Shown one piece after another: positions 52,398-61,787 of a stretch of DNA of 64,000 bases. The notes beneath the pieces are model-generated. The model ran no database searches. It saw nothing but the letters and a program-made list of their open reading frames with translations, and was not told the origin of the DNA. Within the stretch, counting starts at the first letter, position 1, and each line of letters begins with the position of its first letter. The position numbers and the translations under genes were made by a program. The DNA is from AP-15 sp963733945 (GTDB lineage Bacteria; Pseudomonadota; Alphaproteobacteria; ATCC43930; CGMCC-115725), in the NCBI GenBank assembly GCA_963733945.1, contig CAVTFD010000009.1, positions 35,437 to 99,436 of the forward strand, written 5' to 3'.

Positions 52398-52544
52398 TCA
52401 GAAGATCGTATAAATGAAGGGGGCAAGGATCGAGCCCTGCAGCATGAGTAGGCTGCCGAATATAACCATCATAACCATCACCGGCAGCAACCAAAACTTC
52501 TTTCGAGCCTTAAGATAGTGCAGAAACTCCACCAGCATCGCCAC
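52398..52544 (-). CDS. DUF5989-type small membrane protein
   Basis: This 48-residue protein reads MLVEFLHYLKARKKFWLLP then a single hydrophobic helix (VMVMMVIFGSLLML) and the ending SILAPFIYTIF. This matches the DUF5989 small proteins found beside SxtJ, carbamoyltransferase and SGNH genes. A GTG start at 52544 is preferred because AGGAGA lies 6 bp before it; an ATG at 52538 is the alternative. The protein is short and easily missed. Its role is unknown, perhaps as part of a glycan export complex. Confidence 0.75.
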   Translation of the reverse strand: MAMLVEFLHYLKARKKFWLLPVMVMMVIFGSLLMLQGSILAPFIYTIF

Positions 52545-53155
52545 CAAACGTCTCCTAGAACTGTTGGCGCATCATCCCTCTATCGGGACCATGCTGCTCT
52601 CTCTCTCGACCCAATCCGCGTCCTGGCAAACCTCTCGCGAGACGCGCTCCGTCAGTCGTGCGGCTGCTCCACCCCTCCGCTCTGTGATGCGACAGCCTGC
52701 AAACATGCTACCTCGAAACCTCCTCGAGTTCGATCCCTAACCCAAATAATCTCAAAAAGATAAACAATTGTTTTCCTATTCTGAGCGTGATCTCGAGCAT
52801 TTTAATTCAAGTGTACGTAGAAATGTAGCGCTATGGCGCGGATCTGTCAATGCAGAATGGAAAATCTTCGGACCCTGCCGTTGCCATCCGCCAGAATTGG
52901 CGGGCATCGCTAGAAGTAGATGCTGCGTCGTATACGACGCCACGGCGGCGGATTCATCGGGTTCGCGATACATCTGCGCGCTAGACGCGCTGACACCGGG
53001 GCGTGATGCCCGTACTCTCGGCTTCATGCCCGACGGGCTCCATTCATGCTCTGGGCATACCAGCCAAACTGGTATCGCCCCTTTACGGTTTGCTGATCGT
53101 CGCGCTACGCTCGCAACAAAGATTGTCATCTGCCAAGAGAGAACGGAGCGCCACG
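52545..53155. other. Intergenic region
   Basis: These 611 bp between the DUF5989 gene and a divergent hypothetical gene show no supportable coding sequence. An AT-rich stretch lies at about 52740-52830. A perfect 16-bp palindrome GCGTCGTATACGACGC lies at 52925-52940; one such site is expected by chance in a window of this size. Confidence 0.4.
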
Positions 53156-54706
53156 ATGTTACGGAACCGCGCAGAGATAAGTGAGGATAAATCTTTTGGT
53201 CCGCTGACCGAGGCTATCCTCGAGCGCGATCAGCCGCGAACCACCGGCCTCTTTTTTCAGATGGTGGCGCGGGAGGGGCGCTCGATCGGCGATGCGCTGA
53301 GCGTTGTGACCGCAGCCGAGGCGCCGTTTGTTCAGGTGCCGAGCCACATCGACGTTCGCGACGGGCAGATCACCCTGATCAACAACGACCATACGATCCT
53401 CGGCCTGCGCGCTTCTGCCTATTTGATGCCGTATCTGCCGGAGAAGTATCGCCTGCTCCCGTTATTGCAGAGCGTGTGGTACATCCCGGCCGGGCTCGAC
53501 ATCTGGAACCAGTTGCGCGGCAAATACCCTGGCCGCTACGCCACAATGAAAGGTATGAACGTGCCGCCGCCGAGCTATGGCCCGGTCGTGTGGAACAAAG
53601 ACCAAGAGCCCACCCACGAGGATGGCTCGGCCGAGGAGCGGTTGCACGCGTACATGATCGCTACCGTAGCCGGCAATTCGCGGCGGTCCTATGGCCTCTT
53701 CCTCGGTCTGGCTGAGGATGAGCGGCTACGCCCCCAGCTCCGCGACCAGTTGGAGTATCTCGGCCTGATCGACTTGCAGGATACGGTCGTCGGCCGCAAG
53801 GCGCGCAATACCGGCCACAAGGCGATCCGCGCCCGGGCCGTGACCGATCTCGCCGACGTGATCGGTTGGGACCAGGCGCACGGCGTCTATTACATGGGCG
53901 TGCCCGACATGGCGATCGGCCCGCTCTACTACTCGCTTTACGACGCGGTGTGTGTCAGGCTTGCCGCCGAGTTTCCAGACGCCGGCAAGAGCCTCGCCCA
54001 GACCAACCAGACGCCGCTTTCTCCGGCCGAAGTCGAGGAGATGATCGAGCAGCTGATGACCGCGGATGCGGGTGCGGTCTGGGACCTGCTCACTGGGCAT
54101 CTGAAAAGCGGCAAGTCGATCCGTAGCCTCGGCGACACGATCCAACTGGGCGCGGCCGAGCTGATCTTGCGCACCACGGTGCCGCGGCAGTTCACTAACG
54201 GCCAGCATCCATTCGATTATTGCAATGTTGCGAACAATTGGATGCGGCGCAGCGACAATCCCTATCAGCCCCGTATTCTCTATTTGATGGCAAGTTTCAT
54301 CAACGACATGGCCCACGAGAACAAACTCTACAATTCGGTCATCGAGCAGGAATGCGCCGGGTTCGATGCGTCGGGCCGCGCTCCCGGAGCGCTGCTCGGC
54401 GAACTCGACGACGCGATCATGGCATTGGACTATTCGCGCGCCACCGCGGTCGCCAACGCCTATCTGCAATCGGGCGCCGACCGCCGTGCCTATCAGGAAA
54501 CCGTCGCGCTCTGCGCCTGCCGGTTTCAGGACGATCCGCACAACCAGAAGATCACGGTCTCGACCTTCGAGGAATACGGTCGGAACTCGACGCATCTGCG
54601 CGACCGTTTGCTGCTCGCCACGCCACGGCTGCTCGCTGGCTGGCTCAAGATGCCGGGCGAACGCGAGTGCTATGCCCGCTTCGAGAAGGAGTGGATCCAC
54701 AACTGA
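53156..54706 (+). CDS. Conserved hypothetical protein (possibly questin oxidase-like)
   Basis: This 516-residue soluble protein is mostly helical, with many aromatic residues. Notable segments are ERLHAYMIATVAGNSRRSYGLFLG, GHKAIRARAVTDLADVIG, YYMGVPDMAIGPLYYSLYDAV and GQHPFDYCNVANNW. Several conserved-looking His residues and the overall layout recall questin oxidase-like proteins, but I cannot confirm this. No signal peptide is seen. The ATG at 53156 follows GGAGCG. It precedes a ceramidase-like gene by 142 bp. Confidence 0.6.
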   Translation: MLRNRAEISEDKSFGPLTEAILERDQPRTTGLFFQMVAREGRSIGDALSVVTAAEAPFVQVPSHIDVRDGQITLINNDHTILGLRASAYLMPYLPEKYRLLPLLQSVWYIPAGLDIWNQLRGKYPGRYATMKGMNVPPPSYGPVVWNKDQEPTHEDGSAEERLHAYMIATVAGNSRRSYGLFLGLAEDERLRPQLRDQLEYLGLIDLQDTVVGRKARNTGHKAIRARAVTDLADVIGWDQAHGVYYMGVPDMAIGPLYYSLYDAVCVRLAAEFPDAGKSLAQTNQTPLSPAEVEEMIEQLMTADAGAVWDLLTGHLKSGKSIRSLGDTIQLGAAELILRTTVPRQFTNGQHPFDYCNVANNWMRRSDNPYQPRILYLMASFINDMAHENKLYNSVIEQECAGFDASGRAPGALLGELDDAIMALDYSRATAVANAYLQSGADRRAYQETVALCACRFQDDPHNQKITVSTFEEYGRNSTHLRDRLLLATPRLLAGWLKMPGERECYARFEKEWIHN

Positions 54707-54848
54707 TCGGTCGAGAGGAGCGAAGGCTTTTAGAGGGCGGCGAGGCGAGCTCCATCGCCGCGATGCGCGGATCGGGCTCCGTCAAAGACCGAGCGTCGGG
54801 TGTGATCCACTGCGGCGGTCGAGCTGCAGCCGGCGTAGCGACGGGCGC

Positions 54849-55568
54849 ATGATCAAATTCTCTCCCCCCGTGGTTGTCCTCTTGGGGTTGATGTCGGCGT
54901 CCCTCGCCGGATTATTGCTGCTGCCTCCAATCCCGCAGGATCAAAGCTATCACCAATTCGCCGACCAGCGCGCCTTGTTTGGCATCCCGAATTTTTGGAA
55001 CGTCGTGTCGAATCTTCCTTTCCTCGCGGTCGGCGCCGCGGGGTTGTGGCGATTTCGGAATGATCCCGCGACGATCGTCCTCTTCCTGGGAATTTTTCTG
55101 ACCGGTATCGGCTCGTCCTACTATCACTGGAACCCGAATGACCGCACCTTGTTCTGGGATCGGCTGCCGATGACGCTCGCCTTTGCGGCCATTCTCGCCC
55201 TTGTGGTGGCAGAGCGCGTGAATGCACGAGCGGGAGCCACTCTGCTGTGGCCGGCGCTCGCGATCGGATTGTTCAGCTTGTTGCTTTGGCTCTGGAACGA
55301 CGATCTACGGCTCTACTTCTGGGTGCAGTTTTTCCCCGGACTTGCCTTGCTGCTGCTTTTTTTGCTGTATCCGCCTAAGTACACCGGCACATATTATTGG
55401 ATCGTCGCCGCCGGGCTATATTCGCTCGCTAAGGTGTTTGAATTTTCAGATCATGCGATTTTTTCTGTGGGATACTTGCTGAGCGGCCACACGCTAAAGC
55501 ACCTTACTGCCGCGGCCGCCTGCTTTGCGATCTTAAGATATTTCGAGACCCGCCGGCCGATCGCCTGA
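54849..55568 (+). CDS. Ceramidase/CREST-family membrane hydrolase
   Basis: This 239-residue protein has about seven membrane helices and the alkaline ceramidase/PAQR/Per1 (CREST) motif set. NFWNVVSNLPFL and GIGSSYYHWNPNDRTLFWDRLPMTL contain the Ser, His and Asp, and SGHTLKHLTAA holds the final His residues. These would form a zinc site for amide bond hydrolysis. The natural substrate is probably a lipid amide, but ceramides are not certain in this organism. Confidence 0.83.
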   Translation: MIKFSPPVVVLLGLMSASLAGLLLLPPIPQDQSYHQFADQRALFGIPNFWNVVSNLPFLAVGAAGLWRFRNDPATIVLFLGIFLTGIGSSYYHWNPNDRTLFWDRLPMTLAFAAILALVVAERVNARAGATLLWPALAIGLFSLLLWLWNDDLRLYFWVQFFPGLALLLLFLLYPPKYTGTYYWIVAAGLYSLAKVFEFSDHAIFSVGYLLSGHTLKHLTAAAACFAILRYFETRRPIA

Positions 55569-55576
55569 CAGAGCTC

Positions 55577-56890
55577 TTATTTGGCCTTTGACTCGACCGG
55601 TCGATCTTCCAATGCCGGAAGCCTGGCCAACATCAATTCGACCTCGTCACGCTGCGCCTTGATATAACTGTAAAAGAGACGCTCGACCCGCCGGTAGGGC
55701 GTGCCGCGAACACTGGCGAGCATGTCGCGTTGCTGGTTATGACCGGCCAGGATCGAGTCGTACTTTTGCTGAAAATAGCGGAGGTTCGCGCCGAGGTTCA
55801 CAAACCGATCGTCCGAGAGCAGCTCGATCGCATGCGCAGTTTTAGGCATTCTGAACGGCGACTGAAGTGTGAAGAGTCGAAACGTCGTATCGTAGATGTC
55901 ATTCGGCTCGTGGACCGGCAGTGTCTTCAGCAGTGCGCCATGGCGCGTAGGCAGCCAGCCGAATTCATGGAGTGCGTCGCGCTGAGGCCCGTTTCGCTGG
56001 ATTTCTTGGTAATCCTCGATGTTACCCTCGGTACCCAGCTCTGCAAGATTGACGAACTCGTTCGCTGGCACGGCGAGGTTGAATATCTGAAGGAACTTCA
56101 CGGCACGCACCGACAGGGGCGACCAGATACTCGCCGCCGCCAAGGCGTTCCTCAAAGTATGGACACAGTTGTCGGCCCAAACACTCCAATTGTAATCGGC
56201 TTCTCCCTCGGCGTATTCGCGGTTCTTGTCGTTCAAAAAGGCAATCACCTCGTCCACCATCGGCTCGGTCACCGGAAGGCGGGCGCAAAAGGCTGACCGC
56301 GCGAACAATATCGCAAAGTCGGTGCCAACCCCCTCTTTCACAACGAAATCTTCAAGGCCCGATTGCGCACTCGCGGTCGGGTAGTCGTGAAACTCGACGC
56401 CCCTGTAGACGCCTTTGTCGATCGCGTCCTGCACCGTGGCTTCGAAATGGGCTTGGGTCAGGCGCTCGCCGGTCTTGAGGTTGCCCTGATAGAAAAGCTT
56501 GTAGCCGGGGACCGCCACCCAGTTGACGTTACGAAACCAGCGCCCCACGCTGACACCGGCGCCGTGCTCGGGGTCGTCGAGGTCGGTCGCCACCGCGTGG
56601 CATCGCCGCAGCTGCGGGTAGGGTGCCCGCTCATCCTTGCAGGCACCTTTGATATACATTATCGCGTGGCCCGCGACCCCGCCCTCGCCCTTTAGCTTGG
56701 GACGGAATTGGCTGGTTGCACACAGTTCCACATAATAGGGGAAGAGCTTCTCGTAGGCGGGGTCCGGGCGCCGCTCGACGATGATGTGGTCCGGCTTCAG
56801 CATGAACCGCGCGATGATGCCGTCATCACCGCACCCGCTGAGTAAGCCGGTAAACACCGCAATAATTACGACAAGCAATCCGCGGATCAC
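55577..56890 (-). CDS. Large lipoprotein of unknown function
   Basis: This 437-residue protein has a lipoprotein signal IAVFTGLLSGCGDD with lipobox Cys. The mature part contains AGHAIMYIKGACKDE and WADNCVHTLRNALAAA, a His and an Asn-Cys pair that vaguely recall cysteine-hydrolase-like DUF4105 proteins. No definite family assignment is made. It is convergent with the ceramidase gene, with 8 bp between the ends. Confidence 0.65.
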   Translation of the reverse strand: MIRGLLVVIIAVFTGLLSGCGDDGIIARFMLKPDHIIVERRPDPAYEKLFPYYVELCATSQFRPKLKGEGGVAGHAIMYIKGACKDERAPYPQLRRCHAVATDLDDPEHGAGVSVGRWFRNVNWVAVPGYKLFYQGNLKTGERLTQAHFEATVQDAIDKGVYRGVEFHDYPTASAQSGLEDFVVKEGVGTDFAILFARSAFCARLPVTEPMVDEVIAFLNDKNREYAEGEADYNWSVWADNCVHTLRNALAAASIWSPLSVRAVKFLQIFNLAVPANEFVNLAELGTEGNIEDYQEIQRNGPQRDALHEFGWLPTRHGALLKTLPVHEPNDIYDTTFRLFTLQSPFRMPKTAHAIELLSDDRFVNLGANLRYFQQKYDSILAGHNQQRDMLASVRGTPYRRVERLFYSYIKAQRDEVELMLARLPALEDRPVESKAK

Positions 56891-57110
56891 GTTTTCGCCA
56901 ATTCCGCAACGGCAATAGAGGACGCGCGGGTTCGCATTACCATCCTAACAAGTTCAGGAGGCTCTGATCATCGCGATCGGTCTCCAGGGGTCGGTCTCGG
57001 TTGGGCTAAACTCTAGGTCGGGATCCGTCTTCCCACCGTGACGCCCTTTCCGTTTCGCCGATTGCAGCACTCTCTCCCAGCGCGCATCCGGCGAGCGAAC
57101 CGAAGAAGCG

Positions 57111-58211
57111 TCACCCGACGCTGAATCGCTTGATCGTTTCGGCGCTGAATTTGAGACCGAGGCCGGGAGCGGTCGGCATGGCGAGGAGGCCCTTGTGGGG
57201 CATTGGGACTTCCTCCCATAGCTGGAACAGGCGGGGCATGTACTCGACGGTCAGGCCGTTGGGGACCGCGCCGACGAGATGGACATGGATCTCCGGGACA
57301 CCGTGGCTGACGACAGGCAGGTTGAACGCCTCGGCCATGCCGGCGATCTTGAGCCAGGGGGTGATGCCGCCCGAGCGCACCTGGTCGATCATCACGATAT
57401 CGACCGAGCGGGCTTCCAGCATGTGGCGGAACGGCACGATGCCGTAAAGGTATTCGCCGCCGCAGACCGGGGTTGACAGCGCCGCCGCCACCCGCGCGAG
57501 CCCAGGGTAGTCGTCGTGTGTCGTGACGTCTTCAAGCCAGAACAAGCCGACGCCGGCATCCTCGACCCGCTTGCCGATATCGATCGCCTGCTCGACTCGC
57601 CAGCGCTGGTTGATGTCGCACATCAAATCCATGTCGGGGCCGACCGCCTGGCGGATCAGCCGGGCCTGCTCGACCTCGCGCGCCGGTGAGGTGACCCCCG
57701 GAAGGCCAAGCTGCATCTTGGTCTGGCGATGACCTTTTTCGCGCAGCCTTTCCGCGGCGGTCACCGCCTCTTCGAGCTTGAGCCCACGCCGCAGCGCACC
57801 GCTCGCATAGGTCGCGATATGGTCGCGCCCGCCGCCCAGCAATTTCCACAATGGCAGGCCCAGCGCCTTGCCCTTGATGTCCCACAGCGCGACATCGATC
57901 GCCGACAGCGCCATCATAAAGATCCCGGACGGACCGGCCGAGACCGCCGCCGCGCGCAGTTTGGCGGAGATCGCCTCGACCCGCATCGGATCCTCGCCGA
58001 TCGCCAGCGCGCCCAGCTCGTCGACCGCCTGCCTGAGCGTGCGGGTCAAGGCACCGCCGAAATAGGTGACTCCCAGCCCCTCGACGCCGGCGTCGGTGCC
58101 GAGCCGTAGCCACACGATCGGGTTCTTGGCGTTCGGGTTTTCCGAAAAGCCGGCGAGCGGCTCGTCATTCGGCAGCGCGACAATCCCGGTCTCGACCCGT
58201 GTGATCTTCAT
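57111..58211 (-). CDS. Mandelate racemase/muconate lactonizing enzyme family protein (copy B)
   Basis: This 366-residue enolase-superfamily member has an N-terminal capping domain, then the barrel with KMQ as the general base region (RQTKMQLGLPG). The metal-binding set is Asp in MCDINQRW, Glu in WLEDVTTHDDY and Glu in CGGEYLYG, with the second base His in VVSHGVPEIH. The substrate is probably a sugar acid or alpha-hydroxyacid. It overlaps its paralogue by 4 bp (ATGA) and looks like a tandem duplicate. Confidence 0.85.
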   Translation of the reverse strand: MKITRVETGIVALPNDEPLAGFSENPNAKNPIVWLRLGTDAGVEGLGVTYFGGALTRTLRQAVDELGALAIGEDPMRVEAISAKLRAAAVSAGPSGIFMMALSAIDVALWDIKGKALGLPLWKLLGGGRDHIATYASGALRRGLKLEEAVTAAERLREKGHRQTKMQLGLPGVTSPAREVEQARLIRQAVGPDMDLMCDINQRWRVEQAIDIGKRVEDAGVGLFWLEDVTTHDDYPGLARVAAALSTPVCGGEYLYGIVPFRHMLEARSVDIVMIDQVRSGGITPWLKIAGMAEAFNLPVVSHGVPEIHVHLVGAVPNGLTVEYMPRLFQLWEEVPMPHKGLLAMPTAPGLGLKFSAETIKRFSVG

Positions 58212-59317
58212 GATGCCACTCCGTACTGCCGGATCGTGTCTTCGCGGAAGGTCAGGCCGAGCCCGGGGCGGTCGGACAAAACCAGCTCGCCGGCGGCGGG
58301 ATCGAATTCGGCAACGCCGTCGAACAGTTTCAGCATCCAGCCCATGTATTCGACGGTCAGCCCATTCGGCGCCGCGGCAACGAGATGGGCGTGGATTTCC
58401 GGGATCACGTGACTGACGACCGGCAGGTTGAAGGCTTCGGCCATGCCGGCAATCTTCATCCATTGAGTGATCCCGCCAGCGCGGATCAGGTCGATCATCA
58501 CGTAGTCGACCGAGCGCGCTTCGATCATGTGGCGGAACGGTACGATGCCATAGACCAGCTCGCCGCCGCAGATCGGCGTCGAAAGCGCCGCGTTGACGCG
58601 GGCGATACCGGCATAGTCATCATGGGTTGTCACGTCCTCGAGCCAGAACAGACCGACCCCGGCATCCTCGACCCGCTTGCCGATATCGATCGCCTGCTCG
58701 ACCCGCCAGCGCTGATTGATGTCGCACATCAGCCTGATGTCGGGTCCGACCGCCTCGCGCACGCGGCGCATGCGCTCGACCTCCTTGGCCGGCGAGGTAT
58801 CGCCGGGCAGAGCGAGCTGGGTCTTCATCTCGCGGAAGCCTTTTTCCTTCAGCTTTGCTGCCGCGGTCACGACCTGGTCGAGCGTCAGGTTCCGTCGCAG
58901 TGCGCCGCTGGCATAGGTTGCGATCCGCTGACGAGCCCCGCCGAGCAGTTTCCACAAGGGCTGGTTCAGCGCCTTGCCGCGGATGTCCCACAGCGCGATG
59001 TCGATCGCCGACAATGCCAAGGTGAACATGCCCGCCGGGCCGGAGCCGCCGGCAGCAGCCCGCAATTTGGCGACGATCGCCTCGACCCGATGCGGATCGT
59101 CGCCGATCAGGAGCGCGCCGAGATCGTCAATGGCTCGCTTCAGCGAGGCGGTGATCGCGCCGCCGTAAAACGTCACCGCGATCCCTTCGACGCCGTCATC
59201 GGTCCCGATCCTAACGATCACGATCGGCCGCGCCGCGTTCGGATTTTCCGGCGCATCGGCCAGCGGATCAGCCTCGGGTAGGACCAGGATCTGCGAACGA
59301 ATGCTCGATATCTTCAT
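58208..59317 (-). CDS. Mandelate racemase/muconate lactonizing enzyme family protein (copy A)
   Basis: This 369-residue paralogue of the next gene has the same metal ligands (MCDINQRW, WLEDVTTHDDY, CGGELVYG), a base region FREMKTQLALPG and His in VVSHVIPEIH. The two differ in the N-terminal cap and C-terminal tail, where substrate specificity is set, so the copies may act on different substrates. A weak GGGAAGC-type ribosome site precedes the ATG. Confidence 0.85.
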   Translation of the reverse strand: MKISSIRSQILVLPEADPLADAPENPNAARPIVIVRIGTDDGVEGIAVTFYGGAITASLKRAIDDLGALLIGDDPHRVEAIVAKLRAAAGGSGPAGMFTLALSAIDIALWDIRGKALNQPLWKLLGGARQRIATYASGALRRNLTLDQVVTAAAKLKEKGFREMKTQLALPGDTSPAKEVERMRRVREAVGPDIRLMCDINQRWRVEQAIDIGKRVEDAGVGLFWLEDVTTHDDYAGIARVNAALSTPICGGELVYGIVPFRHMIEARSVDYVMIDLIRAGGITQWMKIAGMAEAFNLPVVSHVIPEIHAHLVAAAPNGLTVEYMGWMLKLFDGVAEFDPAAGELVLSDRPGLGLTFREDTIRQYGVAS

Positions 59318-59362
59318 CAGCTTCCCCCCTCCGCTACCGCTGTAGCAGCCGAGGATAGCACG

Positions 59363-60868
59363 CTAATCCCTTAAGACGAGGGCGAGCGCGATCGCGATCA
59401 GCGCCGCCGCGGCGAGCCACAGCGGGATCACCGCGAGGTACATACGCTTGGCTTGTTCGGCGGCGTGAGAGGCGATCGTCTCGGCGTGCAGAACCACGCC
59501 GTCACGCGCCATGTCGCCGACCAGGGCGTCGAGATTGCGGATCAGCCGCGGCAGCCGGTCGATGATGTCGGCGACGGTTTCGATCCGCTGGCGCAATTGC
59601 GCCTCGGGGCCGCGATTGTCGCGCATCCATCCTTCGATCAACGGCTGCGCCAAGGCCCAGATGTTGACCTCGGGATCGAGGCGACGGCCCACTCCCTCGA
59701 CCAACACCATCGTCTTTTGCAGCAGCAACAGCTGCGGCTGGGTCTCCATGCCGAACTGCTCGGTGACCCGGAACAGTTGGGCGAGCAGCCGCGCGACCGA
59801 GATGTCCTGCAATGGGAGGCCAAGGATCGGCTCGCCGATCGCGCGGCAAGCCTGGGTGAAGGCGTCGACCGAGCGGTCGGGCGGGACATACCCGGCGGCA
59901 AAATGGACCTCGGCCACCCGCCGATAGTCGCCCGACAAAAACCCGATGAGCATATCGGCGAGGTAATAGCGGGTGGCGCGGTCGAGCCGCCCCATGATCC
60001 CGAAATCGACGACGACGATCGCTCCCGAGGCGTCAACGAACATGTTCCCGGGATGCATATCGGCGTGAAAGAAGCCGTCGCGGAACACCTGATTGAAAAA
60101 CGCGCCGGCGGCTTTCGCCAGCAGGTCGTCGATCCGGTGCCCGGCGGCGAGCAGTGCCGCACGGTCGTCGACGCGGCTGCCGGTTATCCGCGCTAGCGTC
60201 AGCACTCCGCGGCCGGTGCGCTGCCAGTCGATCGGCGGCACGCGAAAGTTCAAATCGCCGGCAAAGTTTTCGGCCAGCTCGGATGCGGCGGCCGCCTCCA
60301 ACCGCAAATCCATCTCGAAACGGACCACCTCGGCCAGGGTCTGCACGATTTCGACCGGCTTCAGTCGCCGGAATGGCGGGTGGAGACGCTCGATCCAGCC
60401 GGCGAGCCACAGGAACAGGTCGAGGTCGCGAGCAAACGCCTCGGCGATTCCCGGCCGCAGCACTTTGACCGCGACGTCCTGCCCGTCTGCGGTTCGGGCG
60501 AAGTGGACCTGTGCGATCGAGGCGGCGGCAACCGCGATTTCGTCGAACGATGCGAACAGGGTTTCGAGCGGCTGCCCGAACTCGGCTTCGATCGCCGCGC
60601 GCGCCTGGGCCCCCGGGAAGGGCGGCAGGCGATCCTGCAGGCTCGTCAGATCGGCGGCAATTTCCTCTCCAAGAAGATCGGCCCGGGTCGCCAGCAGCTG
60701 GCCGAGCTTGATGAAGCTCGGCCCCATTTCGTCGAGCGCCGCCGCGAGCCGCTGACCCGGGCGCGCCGCCCCGAGCCGGCGCCGGCGCGAGAACAGCCCG
60801 GCGAGGCGCAGGTAAAGGGCGATCACCGGGACGCCGGCAAACGGGAACAGCGCATCGTGGCGCGCCAA
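59363..60868 (-). CDS. ubiB: UbiB-family protein (ABC1/ADCK kinase-like)
   Basis: UbiB (atypical kinase-like ATPase) supports ubiquinone biosynthesis. The 501 residues from TTG at 60868 include the KxGQ motif FIKLGQLLATRADLL, the Ala-rich loop AAASIAQVHFA, the HAD-like HADMHPGNMF and the DFG motif VDFGIMGRL. Two C-terminal membrane helices end the protein. In the same frame upstream lie LLRSLRNIARLAAIGLILARHDALF residues typical of the family start, but no ATG, GTG or TTG before 60868, so the real start may be a CTG near 60919 or 60916. It follows ubiE on the same strand. Confidence 0.9.
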   Translation of the reverse strand: MARHDALFPFAGVPVIALYLRLAGLFSRRRRLGAARPGQRLAAALDEMGPSFIKLGQLLATRADLLGEEIAADLTSLQDRLPPFPGAQARAAIEAEFGQPLETLFASFDEIAVAAASIAQVHFARTADGQDVAVKVLRPGIAEAFARDLDLFLWLAGWIERLHPPFRRLKPVEIVQTLAEVVRFEMDLRLEAAAASELAENFAGDLNFRVPPIDWQRTGRGVLTLARITGSRVDDRAALLAAGHRIDDLLAKAAGAFFNQVFRDGFFHADMHPGNMFVDASGAIVVVDFGIMGRLDRATRYYLADMLIGFLSGDYRRVAEVHFAAGYVPPDRSVDAFTQACRAIGEPILGLPLQDISVARLLAQLFRVTEQFGMETQPQLLLLQKTMVLVEGVGRRLDPEVNIWALAQPLIEGWMRDNRGPEAQLRQRIETVADIIDRLPRLIRNLDALVGDMARDGVVLHAETIASHAAEQAKRMYLAVIPLWLAAAALIAIALALVLRD

Positions 60869-60941
60869 GATCAGCCCGATGGCAGCCAGGCGGGCGATAT
60901 TGCGCAGGCTGCGCAGCAGCCCGAAGCCGGGGCGCAGAGCC

Positions 60942-61715
60942 TCAGAGGCGCCAGGCCGAGTGAAGCGCAGCGATGCCCCCCGTGAGATTGCGGTATCTGA
61001 CCTGTTCGAGCCCGGCGCGGGCGATCATTTCGGCCAGCTCGCCCTGGCGCGGGAAACCGCGGATGCTCTCGACCAGATAGGTATAAGCCTCGCGGTCGCC
61101 AGCGACGATCTGCCCGAGCAAGGGCACGACATGAAAGCTATAGAGGTCGTAGAGCGGCTGCAACGGCGGCCCTACCCCGGGAGTGAATTCGAGACAAATG
61201 AAGCGGCCGCCTGGCTTCAATACGCGCTTCGCCTCGGCGAGCGCAGCCTCGATGCGGGTTACATTGCGCAACCCAAACGCGATCGTATAGAGATCGAAGC
61301 TGCGCTCGGCGAAGGGCAGCCGCTCGGCGTCGGCGCCCAGCCACTCGATCCCGTAGAGTATGCCCCGGTCGAGCGCGCGGGCGCGTCCGATCTCGAGCAT
61401 ACGCTGGTTGGTATCGCAGACGACCGCACCCCCCTCGGGGACTGCGCCCTCGGGGACGAGGTGCTTCAGCGCGCGCAGTGCCACGTCACCGGTGCCACCG
61501 GCGACGTCGATCAGCTGCTGGCCGGGCTGCGGCTTCAGCCACGCCACCATCTCGGCTTTCCACAGCCGATGGATGCCGCCGCTCATCAAATCATTCATCA
61601 GATCGTAGTGCTGCGCGACGCTGTCGAAGATGCCGCGGATTAGCGGCGCCTTCTCGTCCTCGGCGACATGGCGATAGTCGCGCGCGGCACTGCCGCTTGT
61701 CTCTTCCCCGCTCAT
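60942..61715 (-). CDS. ubiE: Demethylubiquinone/menaquinone C-methyltransferase UbiE
   Basis: This 257-residue SAM-dependent C-methyltransferase acts in ubiquinone biosynthesis. FDSVAQHYDLMNDLMSGGIHRLWK at the N-terminus, DVAGGTGDVALR (SAM site) and PGGRFICLEF are signatures. The C-terminal YRNLTGGIAALHSAWRL is also typical. The ATG at 61715 gives the conserved start. It is divergent from mutM with a 72-bp gap and upstream of ubiB. Confidence 0.93.
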   Translation of the reverse strand: MSGEETSGSAARDYRHVAEDEKAPLIRGIFDSVAQHYDLMNDLMSGGIHRLWKAEMVAWLKPQPGQQLIDVAGGTGDVALRALKHLVPEGAVPEGGAVVCDTNQRMLEIGRARALDRGILYGIEWLGADAERLPFAERSFDLYTIAFGLRNVTRIEAALAEAKRVLKPGGRFICLEFTPGVGPPLQPLYDLYSFHVVPLLGQIVAGDREAYTYLVESIRGFPRQGELAEMIARAGLEQVRYRNLTGGIAALHSAWRL

Positions 61716-61787
61716 CGGGCAGGAAGATACCGCCATCGAGCCGCGCGCGCCACGCCGCGGCCGGCAGGCGCGGGAAACCATCTGTCA

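Noticed and set aside
52925..52940. Perfect 16-bp palindrome GCGTCGTATACGACGC as an operator
   Set aside because: About one such site is expected by chance in 64 kb and it is not close to a start codon.
52518..53184. Plus-strand open frames upstream of the 53156 gene
   Set aside because: They have irregular composition, overlap the DUF5989 gene or the next start, and show no domain.
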